The notes: generated from the letters alone by a model not told the origin. DNA of 7,607 nt from Methanosarcinaceae archaeon (GCA_030596385.1 JAUVKD010000035.1:1-7607), one strand, 5' to 3'. Shown: positions 1 through 7,022, numbered from the stretch's first letter. Translations and numbers: made by a program.

Positions 1-651
1 GATTCCACTATCGATTAATTCTTTTAGTGCTCTTACAAATATATGCAGGCCATATAATTCCATCCAGTTCCCCATGACCAATAAATTATATATTCCATCC
101 TCTTTTTTGATACTATTAACATTAACAATATTATCCGTAGGTTGTTGTGGTAGAAATGCTGGAATAATATCTATTTTTTTATTCAATTTTTTGTATGGAA
201 TTAACTGATCAAATACTATTTTTTGTAACTTATTTACACAAATGATCTTGTCACAATACCTTAACCATAGTTTCAAGAAATATATTGAGATTTTTGATGA
301 TTTTGATACATGCTTTGGGAATAAACCTCCATGCACAGTTATAATGGTTTTATTGTTTGTGATTTTTGAAAAAACAATCAATAGCATTTCTCTCCAATAT
401 CTGCCATATCCTGAGGTGTGGATATGAACAATATCGGAACGTAAAAAACGCTTGATTATCTCTATAAAAAATCTAAATCTCAATGGTATTATTGTTATAT
501 TTTCGTTGATTTGTATGTATTTGATATTGGTAATATCTAATATATTAATTCGATATCCATTCATGGATAAAATATCAGTCAATCTCTTTATGTGGATTGA
601 AATTCCACCATAAGGTGGAGGATATGACCCAATTAATAATACATTTTTCAT
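1..651 (-). CDS. GT4-type glycosyltransferase, N-terminal 217 residues (runs off the left edge)
   Basis: The frame is open for exactly 217 codons from ATG at 651 to position 1, so the C-terminal half lies outside the window. The N-terminus MKNVLLIGSYPPPYGGISIH is the classic GT-B/GT4 start: a beta strand followed by a glycine-rich loop (PPPYGG, residues 11-16). It is followed by VHIHTSGYGRYW (about 75-86) and TVHGG (105-109), both common in GT4 enzymes. Around residue 192 LVMGNWMELYGLHIF looks like the strand that opens the C-terminal nucleotide-binding domain. It probably transfers a sugar from a nucleotide donor to a lipid-linked glycan at the cytoplasmic face of the membrane; donor and acceptor cannot be read. 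GAGGG at 658-662, six bases upstream, supports the start. It lies 27 bases after the oxidoreductase stop, so the same operon is likely. The gene is markedly AT-rich (two 60-base samples each 27% GC) and rich in Ile and Lys compared with its neighbours. Confidence 0.85.
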   Translation of the reverse strand, partial: MKNVLLIGSYPPPYGGISIHIKRLTDILSMNGYRINILDITNIKYIQINENITIIPLRFRFFIEIIKRFLRSDIVHIHTSGYGRYWREMLLIVFSKITNNKTIITVHGGLFPKHVSKSSKISIYFLKLWLRYCDKIICVNKLQKIVFDQLIPYKKLNKKIDIIPAFLPQQPTDNIVNVNSIKKEDGIYNLLVMGNWMELYGLHIFVRALKELIDSGI

Positions 652-678
652 TTAATACCCTCAAAAATCCCTTTAACA

Positions 679-2841
679 TTACATTTTTACAGGAATCTCA
701 TTTTGAATGGATTCCATTATTTTAAAGGTTGCAAGTGTCGTCTTGATATTCGAATCGAGGTCAGTGCTCTCATTTCGCCCAAGCATTCCAAAAAACGTTT
801 CAAGCTCATTTCTGTGCCCCTTTTCCGTAACCATTCTCTTATTGATCTTGTTAATCTTCCCGCCTTTAACCATTTCAAGCCGTTTGAAATCTGTGATGAT
901 TCCTGCCATGCCATCTGAAAAGAATTCTGCACGTTCCTTTGAAAATGAACTATCACCATGCGTTGTATAAATGACAGTACCAACAGAACCATCCTCAAAA
1001 GAGAGAGTTATTATTACATTTTCATTATCTTCCGGACTCTTGACTTGTGTTTCAATCTTTTTGGCACATACTTCAGTTGGCGATGAACCGATAATATACT
1101 GCATGAAATCTACAAAATGACAGCATTCTGTAATTACACGCCCGCCGCCTTCAGCAGCATCATATATCCAGTGATCCTTTGGGATTGATTCAGCATTGAC
1201 ACGATACGTTGCTACCATTGGTTGAGTGCGGTTTTTAAAGAAATCCTTTAATTTAACACCGAGTTCTGAATACCGTCTGTTGAATCCGACCATCACCAGA
1301 CCGCCATATTCATTGCGTGCTTCAATGATCGCATTTAATTCTTCTTCATTTATGGCAAGCGGTTTTTCTACAAGCACATTTTTATTGTTCTTCAATGCTT
1401 CAATTACAAGCGGTGCATGCAGGCTATTGCGAGTTGCAATGATCACACAATTGATTGCAGGATCTGACATGATCTTATTATAATCGGAAGTGCAGTACTC
1501 AAAACCGTACTTTTTTGCAGTGGATTCTGCACTGATACCACTTGCTGCTGAAAGACCGTTAAGTTCGATATCTTTTATTTTGGATAAATTCGGCAAAAGC
1601 GTGCTTGTTGCAAAAATACCAGCACCAATAACACCAACAACAGGTTTATCACTGCTTCTGGAAACGCTTTTTGATTTTTTATCATGTGGAGTTAGTATGA
1701 TCTTATCATCAAGCTCTTTTTCCACATCGTATTTGAGAACCATCCCAAGATACGGTTTTCTTGCTTCAATAATTTCATACGCATCCGGTGCGTCATCAAT
1801 CGCAAATTCATGAGTGATAATATTGTCAAGTGACATCTTATTCATCGAAAGCAGATCAACAAAAGCCTGCATATTTCGATTCTCAGTCCAGCGGACATAC
1901 GCCGGTGGATAATCCTGGCCAAATTCTTCATAATTGCGATCATATCTTCCCGGGCCGTATGACCTTGAAACACGCAATTCGATCTCTTTATTGTAATATG
2001 GCTCCCTTGGAACATCCATACCCACAGCACCCACAATAACCACCTTTCCACGTTCTCTGGTTATTTCCCCGGCAAACTCAACAGGATCATTTGATTTGGC
2101 AGCAGCCGTAATTATAACAGCATCCGCACCAATGCCACGTGAGAACTGAATGATCTTTTCTTCCAGATTCGCAGATTTGCGCGAAGATGCAGCATCTGCA
2201 CCCAATTCGAGTGCAAGATTCACCTTTGATTCATCAAGATCAATTCCAAAAACCCTGCAACCGGATGCTTTGAGTATCTGTAAAGTGATGAGACCAATAA
2301 AACCCAATCCGATAACAACAACATTTTCCCCAACCTTTACATCAGCATTTCGGATACCTTGCATAGCAATAGAACCCACTGTTGTAAAACAAGCATCACG
2401 AAAATCGACATTATCCTGAAGCTTCACACAAAGATTTCGCGGAATAAAATCCACATCTGCGTGATTAGCATATCCCGCACCGGCACATGCAACCCTGTCC
2501 CCTATCTTAATATCAATAATATCTTCACTTACAGCAATCACAGTTCCTGCACTACTATATCCCAGTGGCTCTCTTTGATCAAGTCGTCCCATAGCCTGCT
2601 GAAATGCAGACAAAACACCATCCTGCTTTGCTTTATTAATGACCTTCTTTGCAAGGTCCGGTCTTGCAAGTGCCTTCCCGATAAGTGATTTTTCAGCAAG
2701 ATCCACAAGACTTGATTCAGTTCCTGCACTGATCACAGAATAATGGTTCCTGACAAGAACTCCACTACCCTTGAGAGTTGGTGTTGGTACATCTTCAACT
2801 GTCAGATCACCATTTTTTAAATTCAAAACAACCTGTTTCAT
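679..2841 (-). CDS. bi-domain oxidoreductase (zinc-independent MDR + Gfo/Idh/MocA)
   Basis: This 720-residue protein fuses two NAD(P)-dependent oxidoreductases. Residues 1 to about 370 form a medium-chain dehydrogenase: a GroES-like part, then a Rossmann fold with GLGFIG at 178-183, and a family-typical stretch RSYGPGRYDRNYEEFG at 293-308. The usual catalytic zinc ligands are missing: SAGTE (38-42) replaces the Cys-containing CGTD-type motif and GYSSAG (94-99) replaces GHE. Residues about 400-720 are Gfo/Idh/MocA-like, with GAGIFA (406-411), EKP (492-494), GFNRRYSE (519-526) and H575 in TECCHF. A linker rich in Lys and Ser (about 375-398) joins the halves. Full-length proteins of this architecture are found in exopolysaccharide loci, often next to heparinase-like proteins; the substrate is not established, and a sugar nucleotide or glycan uronate is an inference. 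The start ATG overlaps the preceding stop as ATGA, with GGAG at 2850-2853 eight bases upstream, so translation is probably coupled to the toroid gene. Confidence 0.93.
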   Translation of the reverse strand: MKQVVLNLKNGDLTVEDVPTPTLKGSGVLVRNHYSVISAGTESSLVDLAEKSLIGKALARPDLAKKVINKAKQDGVLSAFQQAMGRLDQREPLGYSSAGTVIAVSEDIIDIKIGDRVACAGAGYANHADVDFIPRNLCVKLQDNVDFRDACFTTVGSIAMQGIRNADVKVGENVVVIGLGFIGLITLQILKASGCRVFGIDLDESKVNLALELGADAASSRKSANLEEKIIQFSRGIGADAVIITAAAKSNDPVEFAGEITRERGKVVIVGAVGMDVPREPYYNKEIELRVSRSYGPGRYDRNYEEFGQDYPPAYVRWTENRNMQAFVDLLSMNKMSLDNIITHEFAIDDAPDAYEIIEARKPYLGMVLKYDVEKELDDKIILTPHDKKSKSVSRSSDKPVVGVIGAGIFATSTLLPNLSKIKDIELNGLSAASGISAESTAKKYGFEYCTSDYNKIMSDPAINCVIIATRNSLHAPLVIEALKNNKNVLVEKPLAINEEELNAIIEARNEYGGLVMVGFNRRYSELGVKLKDFFKNRTQPMVATYRVNAESIPKDHWIYDAAEGGGRVITECCHFVDFMQYIIGSSPTEVCAKKIETQVKSPEDNENVIITLSFEDGSVGTVIYTTHGDSSFSKERAEFFSDGMAGIITDFKRLEMVKGGKINKINKRMVTEKGHRNELETFFGMLGRNESTDLDSNIKTTLATFKIMESIQNEIPVKM

Positions 2842-4085
2842 GAAATAATCTCCATATTATCAGTATATTTGGATAACGAATAACTCAAACAATCCAGTAT
2901 CTCAGAAGTCATAAAAAGATCCGGAAAATTATTATCTGGCTCAATCGTAGACGCATTAATTCCCAAAACCGATGACAACAAATTAAACACCCTTGGATTT
3001 ACCGTTTCACCAAACCTCCGTCTTGCAGCCTGCCTGTACATCCCATAACCAAACCGATACATCCAATGTTTCAAAGGATAATTCCCAATGCTGGCAGTCC
3101 GCAGCGTAGAATACACAGAGAATGGAAGACTGAGCAAAGAGGCACGCTCCCATCTATTGGCAACACCATCAACATTAGCCTCAAGGACACCCATAGCCCT
3201 GCATGCATTGTCCTTATATCCAGCATCCCATTTGCACCCATACATAAATGATGGAATTGCAAACGCATACGCACCGCTCAGATAGTAAGCAAACATCAAC
3301 CCGCTTTTTGACCAGTTAAACCTGCCATCTGTGTTTTGTACAGACGCCAGCCATTCAAGACCATTCTTAAAGTATGGATCGATCCAGTCCATCTCAAGCA
3401 CATCATTAATTTTAAGCAAATAATAGATAGTCACTCCCTGATAGTGGATGCACGGAATCTGCATATGATATTGATAATTTCCCTTTACATCATTGGTATA
3501 GGGAATAGCACCGTCCGTGAACTGGTATTCGCAAATATGGCGTGCCGTTCGCTCTGCCGCTTCAAGACATTCATCATCTGAAAATACCCTGCCGTATTTT
3601 GCAAGAAATGCACCGCAGGTAGCATCTACATTCAAATGGTCAGCAACATAAATGGATGATTTCTTAAAATAACCGGACGATACCTCATTTTGAAGTACGA
3701 AATCCTTTGCACGATGGATAGAATCCTCAATATTATCCCTTCCCAGAGCATCATATCCATCCAAGAGGGCTTCTCCCACAATGGCAGTGATAAGGGCTGA
3801 TGGCTGGTTATATTTCACATGCACTTCATTCCATGAACCCTCAGCACTTTGCCTTTGAACCAGTCGGTTCAGGATTTTCCCTATTATATCAGTATAATCA
3901 TTCCCATCAATACCATTAATTCGTATCAACATCTTGACACATTCAGCATTCACCCTATCTCTTGTAATACCATAAACAGGATCAACAGTATAAGCAACAG
4001 TATCTTCCACAACCAGATTCGGCATAATACCCTTTTCGATCATCCGGGAGATTGTCGCATATATCCTATCATTGAATTCTTGCAT
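2838..4085 (-). CDS. alpha/alpha-toroid protein of unknown function (prenyltransferase/squalene-cyclase-like repeats)
   Basis: This is a 415-residue, mostly helical protein without signal peptide or clear membrane segment. Spaced through it are Q/F-x-DG-x-aromatic motifs at turns between helices: VQRQSAEGSWNE (76-87), EYQFTDGAIPYTND (186-199) and SVQNTDGRFNWS (248-259), with a weaker LQNEVSSGYF (131-140). Such repeats are typical of alpha/alpha-barrel proteins such as prenyltransferase beta subunits, squalene cyclases, glycan lyases and C5-epimerase C-domains. A cyclase-type DxDD motif is not obvious, so terpene chemistry is unlikely. Sitting between a glycosyltransferase and the bi-domain oxidoreductase, it may occupy the place heparinase-like proteins hold in other loci and act on a glycan; that is inference. 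I chose ATG 4085 over 4115 because GGTG at 4092-4095 lies six bases upstream. It overlaps the glycosyltransferase stop by 17 bases and its own TGA overlaps the next ATG. The ten extra residues of the longer start (MVILEAGVLS) add nothing recognisable. Confidence 0.85.
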   Translation of the reverse strand: MQEFNDRIYATISRMIEKGIMPNLVVEDTVAYTVDPVYGITRDRVNAECVKMLIRINGIDGNDYTDIIGKILNRLVQRQSAEGSWNEVHVKYNQPSALITAIVGEALLDGYDALGRDNIEDSIHRAKDFVLQNEVSSGYFKKSSIYVADHLNVDATCGAFLAKYGRVFSDDECLEAAERTARHICEYQFTDGAIPYTNDVKGNYQYHMQIPCIHYQGVTIYYLLKINDVLEMDWIDPYFKNGLEWLASVQNTDGRFNWSKSGLMFAYYLSGAYAFAIPSFMYGCKWDAGYKDNACRAMGVLEANVDGVANRWERASLLSLPFSVYSTLRTASIGNYPLKHWMYRFGYGMYRQAARRRFGETVNPRVFNLLSSVLGINASTIEPDNNFPDLFMTSEILDCLSYSLSKYTDNMEIIS

Positions 4086-5298
4086 GCTCAACACCCCCGC
4101 TTCCAATATTACCAATATATGTTTTCAGATTAGTAGCAATCTGTTTCCGGTCATAATATTCCTTAACAAACTCCCTGCCATGAACACCCATTTCAGACAT
4201 CCTTTCTGGATTGTCCAGCAGATCCAAGATCGTATCAGCAATCGCATCCGCAGAATTATCTGCAATAATCCCGCCGCCGGATTTCTCGGCCAGACTTCTG
4301 ATCTCCCCATTCCCGCACCCAACAAAAGGAATGCCACATGCCATATATTCATAAGCCTTAGTAGGAACAGCATATTCAAGACTTGGCATTTTTTTCAATG
4401 CAGCAATCCCAATCAATGATTCAGAGAACATGCGTGGAATATCCTCTCTTGCAACAAGCCCTGTGAATTCAACATTATCTGACAGCTCCTCCCTTTTGGT
4501 CAATGCTTCCAATGGTGTTTTAATATCACCATCACCCACGATCAGGAATTTCAGATCAGTGTGTTCGATTATCCCCTTCATCGAAAGAATGACATTTTCC
4601 AGATCCTGTGCATGCCCGATATTACCGGCATAGATTATCTGCCTTTTCTTCTCAACTTCAACAGGATAGAAGAACTCAGTATCAACACCATTAGAAATAA
4701 CCCTGATTTTGTTCTCATCGACATTTTCATAGGTCCTCAATATCCTCTGCCCCAGTTCCTGAGTGGTAACACCGATCATATCTGCCTTAGCATAACAGAT
4801 TCGCTCATACGACCTGCTTATCTTTTCAAAAAAACTGCCCTTTTTCAAAAACCCCAGAGAAATTGACGCATCAATCCATAGATCCCTTACATCCATGCAC
4901 CATTTCTTTTTAAAAAGGATTTTAGAGAACAAACCCCCAAAACCAGTAAAGATAGGGGGTGCAGAAGTCATAATAACATCAAATTTGCGTGAATTGAAGG
5001 TAATCCATAACAGTGTATGCAACGGAAAAGAAAGATAATAAGCCATTCGACTCAAGAATGATGGGTCTTCTGATGCCGGTTGCCATGATAACAGATTTAT
5101 CAGGTTCACCCCATCTATCATTTTAAATTCTGAAATAGCCCATTTTCGTTCAAATGACCCAGGGGGAAAACTTGGATACGGTGCAAGAATTGTCACTTCA
5201 TCACCCAGTTTTTGTAAATGATTGGACATATCGAATATCCGCGATGCATTGCCTGATCTGTCAGGTGGGAAATGCTGTGATATAATTAATATTCTCAT
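4069..5298 (-). CDS. GT4 family glycosyltransferase (WbuB-like)
   Basis: A complete 409-residue retaining GT-B glycosyltransferase. The N-domain begins MRILIISQHFPPDRSGNASR, the typical GT4 strand and donor/acceptor loop, followed by GDEVTILAPYPSFPPGSF (32-49). The amphipathic, hydrophobic stretch around residues 85-103 (MAYYLSFPLHTLLWITF) could bind the membrane. DVRDLW (136-141) and ISNGVDTEFF (201-210) mark the domain boundary. The C-domain opens with IIYAGNIGHAQDLENVI (221-237) and carries the nucleotide-sugar site KAYEYMACGIP (314-324), in which E317 is the expected catalytic-site glutamate. It would add a sugar, possibly the ManNAcA made by the upstream WecB/WecC, to a lipid-linked glycan; specificity cannot be read. 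The start at 5298 is chosen because family members begin at this MRILI and GGTGAT (5308-5313) lies nine bases upstream; the open frame extends to 5355 but the extra 19 residues look non-coding and overlap the epimerase remnant. Its TGA overlaps the toroid gene by 17 bases. Confidence 0.93.
   Translation of the reverse strand: MRILIISQHFPPDRSGNASRIFDMSNHLQKLGDEVTILAPYPSFPPGSFERKWAISEFKMIDGVNLINLLSWQPASEDPSFLSRMAYYLSFPLHTLLWITFNSRKFDVIMTSAPPIFTGFGGLFSKILFKKKWCMDVRDLWIDASISLGFLKKGSFFEKISRSYERICYAKADMIGVTTQELGQRILRTYENVDENKIRVISNGVDTEFFYPVEVEKKRQIIYAGNIGHAQDLENVILSMKGIIEHTDLKFLIVGDGDIKTPLEALTKREELSDNVEFTGLVAREDIPRMFSESLIGIAALKKMPSLEYAVPTKAYEYMACGIPFVGCGNGEIRSLAEKSGGGIIADNSADAIADTILDLLDNPERMSEMGVHGREFVKEYYDRKQIATNLKTYIGNIGSGGVEHARIQ
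4092..4095 (-). promoter_or_regulatory. ribosome binding site deciding the toroid gene start
   Basis: On the minus strand the sequence reads GGGGGTG, then six bases, then ATG at 4085. It lies inside the last codons of the upstream glycosyltransferase gene. It favours the 415-residue form over the start at 4115, which would put this site inside the coding region. Confidence 0.6.
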
Positions 5299-5307
5299 TG
5301 AACTAAC

Positions 5308-5313
5308 ATCACC
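5308..5313 (-). promoter_or_regulatory. ribosome binding site deciding the glycosyltransferase start
   Basis: GGTGAT on the minus strand matches the complement of the 16S rRNA 3' end and lies nine bases before ATG 5298. The TGA stop of the small upstream epimerase remnant (5309-5311) falls inside this site, so ribosomes finishing the remnant would end exactly where the next initiation complex forms. Confidence 0.65.
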
Positions 5314-5413
5314 CGCCCCTCTTATCCTCATACAGAATGCCAGCCTCCATTCCAATCTTTTCGATTGTCACAAAACCCAGCTCTCCTGTGACAATCACTT
5401 TTTTGTTTTTCAT
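5309..5413 (-). pseudogene. N-terminal remnant of an NAD-dependent epimerase/dehydratase-type gene
   Basis: A 34-codon frame begins MKNKKVIVTGELGFV and ends at TGA 5309-5311. The opening is the Rossmann start of extended short-chain dehydrogenases that act on nucleotide sugars (typically KVLVTGGxGFIGSHL, commonly GGLGFIG), with G10 and G13 kept but the first of the three glycines changed to Glu at residue 11. After F14 the resemblance stops: the remaining 20 residues (VTIEKIGMEAGILYEDKRGG) show no family motif. I read this as the 5' end of a gene that lost nearly everything else. It still has a good ribosome binding site, AGGTG at 5419-5423, five bases before ATG and directly against the wecC stop (5424-5426), so it sits as the next operon member. 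The alternative is a genuine small protein or a translated leader for the glycosyltransferase. Confidence 0.5.
5363..5396. repeat. perfect 10-bp inverted repeat, 14-base loop
   Basis: GATTGTCACA (5363-5372) is the exact reverse complement of TGTGACAATC (5387-5396). In the minus-strand transcript it would form a 10-bp stem with a 14-base loop inside the epimerase remnant, between wecC and the glycosyltransferase. No U-run follows, so it is not a simple terminator. It could stabilise mRNA, mark an operon processing point, or be the scar of the deletion that removed the epimerase body. Confidence 0.6.
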
Positions 5414-5423
5414 GTTTACACCT

Positions 5424-6734
5424 TTAGTCACTTATCCCAATTATTCTGGTTTTGTACCCACATTTCATCCAGAAAGATAAATTAATAACATTTCTCGCAT
5501 CAAACACATTCAATCTCCGCATTTCCCCACAAAACTCCCCTGGATTCATCTCCTTAAACACCGAATGATCCGTCAACACCACAATACAATCACTCTCTTC
5601 CACAGCATCCTCTAGCCCCAGTACAGGATAATCGAACTCCCCCACAAACGGATCATATATCTTAATCCGATACCCTTCCTTTTCAGCAAGCTTTATGAAC
5701 TTCAGTGCAGGCGTTGCCCTCGTATCCCCAATGTCACCTTTGTAGGCTACTCCGAACACCGTGATCGTGGGCTTCTCAACATCATTCAGCATACTCTTGA
5801 CCTGCTGTAACACGTACTTTGGCATGGAATCGTTTATCTGGCGGGATGTTAGGATAAGGCTGGCCTTGTTGGTGGTCTCGGTAAGGAACCAGGGGTCTAT
5901 GGCTATGCAGTGACCGCCGACTCCGGGACCGGGGGTGTGGATGTTCACTCTTGGGTGTTTGTTCGCGACCTCGATGGCTTCCCAGACGTTTACGTCGTAA
6001 TCGTCGGCGATCTGGGTAAGTTCGTTGGCCAGGGCGATGTTCACGTCGCGGAAAGTGTTCTCCATAAGTTTGATCATCTCGGCTGTGGTGCTGTTGGTGA
6101 GATGGAGGTTTCCTTTTACGAAAGATGAGTAGAGCTGTGCTGTGAGGTACGTAGATCTGTCATCGATGCCGCCGATCACGCGGTCGTTGTTTACCATCTC
6201 GTGGAGGGTGTTGCCAGGGATTGCTCGTTCGGGGCAGTGGGATAGAGAGATATCGTCCGGGACTTTCAGGCCGGACTCTTCAAGGATGGGAGTTACCTGT
6301 TTCTCGCAGGTCTTTGGAGGAATGGTAGATTCTATTATCACCAAGTTGCCTTTTCTGAGGTTTGGTGTGATCATTCCACAGGCTGATATCACGTACTTCA
6401 AATCTGCCATTCTAAGGTCTGTGTCGAATGGGGTTGGGACGGCCACCAGAAACACGTCTGCATCTTCTACCTTTGTCTCTGGCCTGAACGAACCGCTCTT
6501 GATAGTGTTGTCCAGCATCTCCTGAAATCCCTCTTCTTCAAATGGCATCGTTTCATTCTTCAGGGTCTCAATCACACGATGATTCACGTCAACACCTACC
6601 ACCTCATGATCGTTGTTCGCAAACAGCAGGGCAGTTGGAAGTCCGATATACCCCATTCCTAACACACAGATATTTGTCATTTTTTCATCATCCACAAAAT
6701 TATTGTAATTCGTCCATGATATGTTTTTCACCAT
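5424..6734 (-). CDS. wecC: UDP-N-acetyl-D-mannosamine dehydrogenase
   Basis: This cytoplasmic enzyme oxidises UDP-ManNAc to UDP-ManNAcA in two NAD-dependent steps, following WecB. The 436-residue frame shows all family parts: Rossmann motif GMGYIGLPTALLFA (26-39), VPTPF (99-103), ESTIPPKT (135-142), HCPERAIPGNTLHEM (166-180, typical of the ManNAc branch), the catalytic-core KLMENTFRDVNIALANE (222-238), PGPGVGGHCIAIDPWF (268-283) with nucleophile C276, and the C-terminal NAD-linked domain with VFGVAYKGDIGDTRATPA (326-343). It looks intact. The start is uncertain: AGGAG (6738-6742) lies only three bases before ATG 6734, whereas relatives usually begin at the MTNICVLG methionine (6680), which would remove 18 poorly conserved residues. 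Base composition changes inside the gene: about 53-65% GC between roughly 5880 and 6480, but about 28% at the extreme 5' end and 33% near the 3' end. Confidence 0.94.
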   Translation of the reverse strand: MVKNISWTNYNNFVDDEKMTNICVLGMGYIGLPTALLFANNDHEVVGVDVNHRVIETLKNETMPFEEEGFQEMLDNTIKSGSFRPETKVEDADVFLVAVPTPFDTDLRMADLKYVISACGMITPNLRKGNLVIIESTIPPKTCEKQVTPILEESGLKVPDDISLSHCPERAIPGNTLHEMVNNDRVIGGIDDRSTYLTAQLYSSFVKGNLHLTNSTTAEMIKLMENTFRDVNIALANELTQIADDYDVNVWEAIEVANKHPRVNIHTPGPGVGGHCIAIDPWFLTETTNKASLILTSRQINDSMPKYVLQQVKSMLNDVEKPTITVFGVAYKGDIGDTRATPALKFIKLAEKEGYRIKIYDPFVGEFDYPVLGLEDAVEESDCIVVLTDHSVFKEMNPGEFCGEMRRLNVFDARNVINLSFWMKCGYKTRIIGISD

Positions 6735-6767
6735 ACTCTCCTGCTATACGGATTTGACCAGGTGAGA

Positions 6768-6933
6768 TCAGACCCGCACATTCCCGTGCTCCATAGCAGC
6801 CACATTCGCGCCCACAATATCCAACACATGCACAAAATCCCGCGTCTGCCCTTCATCGCCCTCGATGAACGCTGATGTTGTCGCTCTCGGTATATTACGT
6901 GTATCCTGCCACAAGATTGTCAAGAATATTCAT
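6768..6933 (-). pseudogene. decayed NAD-dependent sugar-nucleotide epimerase (GalE-like), internally deleted and frameshifted
   Basis: Read from 6933 the frame gives MNILDNLVAGYT then TAA; shifting by one base at about 6900 it continues RNIPRATTSAFIEGD and then, without interruption, EGQTRDFVHVLDIVGANV and on to TGA (6768-6770). The first pieces match the N-terminal part of extended short-chain dehydrogenases (LDNLxxGxxxNIP...FIEGD, the second and third beta strands), and the last matches the C-terminal signature GDGEQTRDFVYVxDVVxAN, which in an intact protein of about 310 residues lies well over 100 residues later. So the middle is missing and the two GD motifs have been fused, perhaps by recombination between short repeats coding Gly-Asp. 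Such enzymes make Gal-, GalNAc- or related nucleotide sugars. A faint ITG in the same frame as the first piece, further upstream (open back to about 7013), may be its Rossmann start, but I do not rely on it. Confidence 0.7.
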
Positions 6934-7022
6934 TTTTGTACCGCCGTATTGTATCTGATATATGGCACTGTCCATTTTCCAGTTATTTTCAATATGATGA
7001 TTTTGATTTTGTTTTAGTCAGA

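Noticed and set aside
242..427. Plus-strand open frame of 61 codons
   Set aside because: It is antisense to the clear GT4 glycosyltransferase frame at 1-651 and shows no domain or ribosome binding site.
1490..1813. Plus-strand 107-codon frame, and other plus-strand frames within 679-6757
   Set aside because: All lie opposite confidently identified minus-strand genes; their translations lack family motifs and follow from the codon pattern of the real gene.
2838..4085. Toroid gene as a terpene/squalene cyclase or prenyltransferase
   Set aside because: The helical-repeat motifs fit the fold, but no DxDD-type catalytic motif is obvious and the neighbours are all glycan genes.
6957..6965. TATA-like GATATATGG as wecC promoter
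   Set aside because: It lies over 200 bases from wecC, overlaps the upstream edge of the epimerase remnant, and no B-recognition element stands out, so it is not listed as a promoter.
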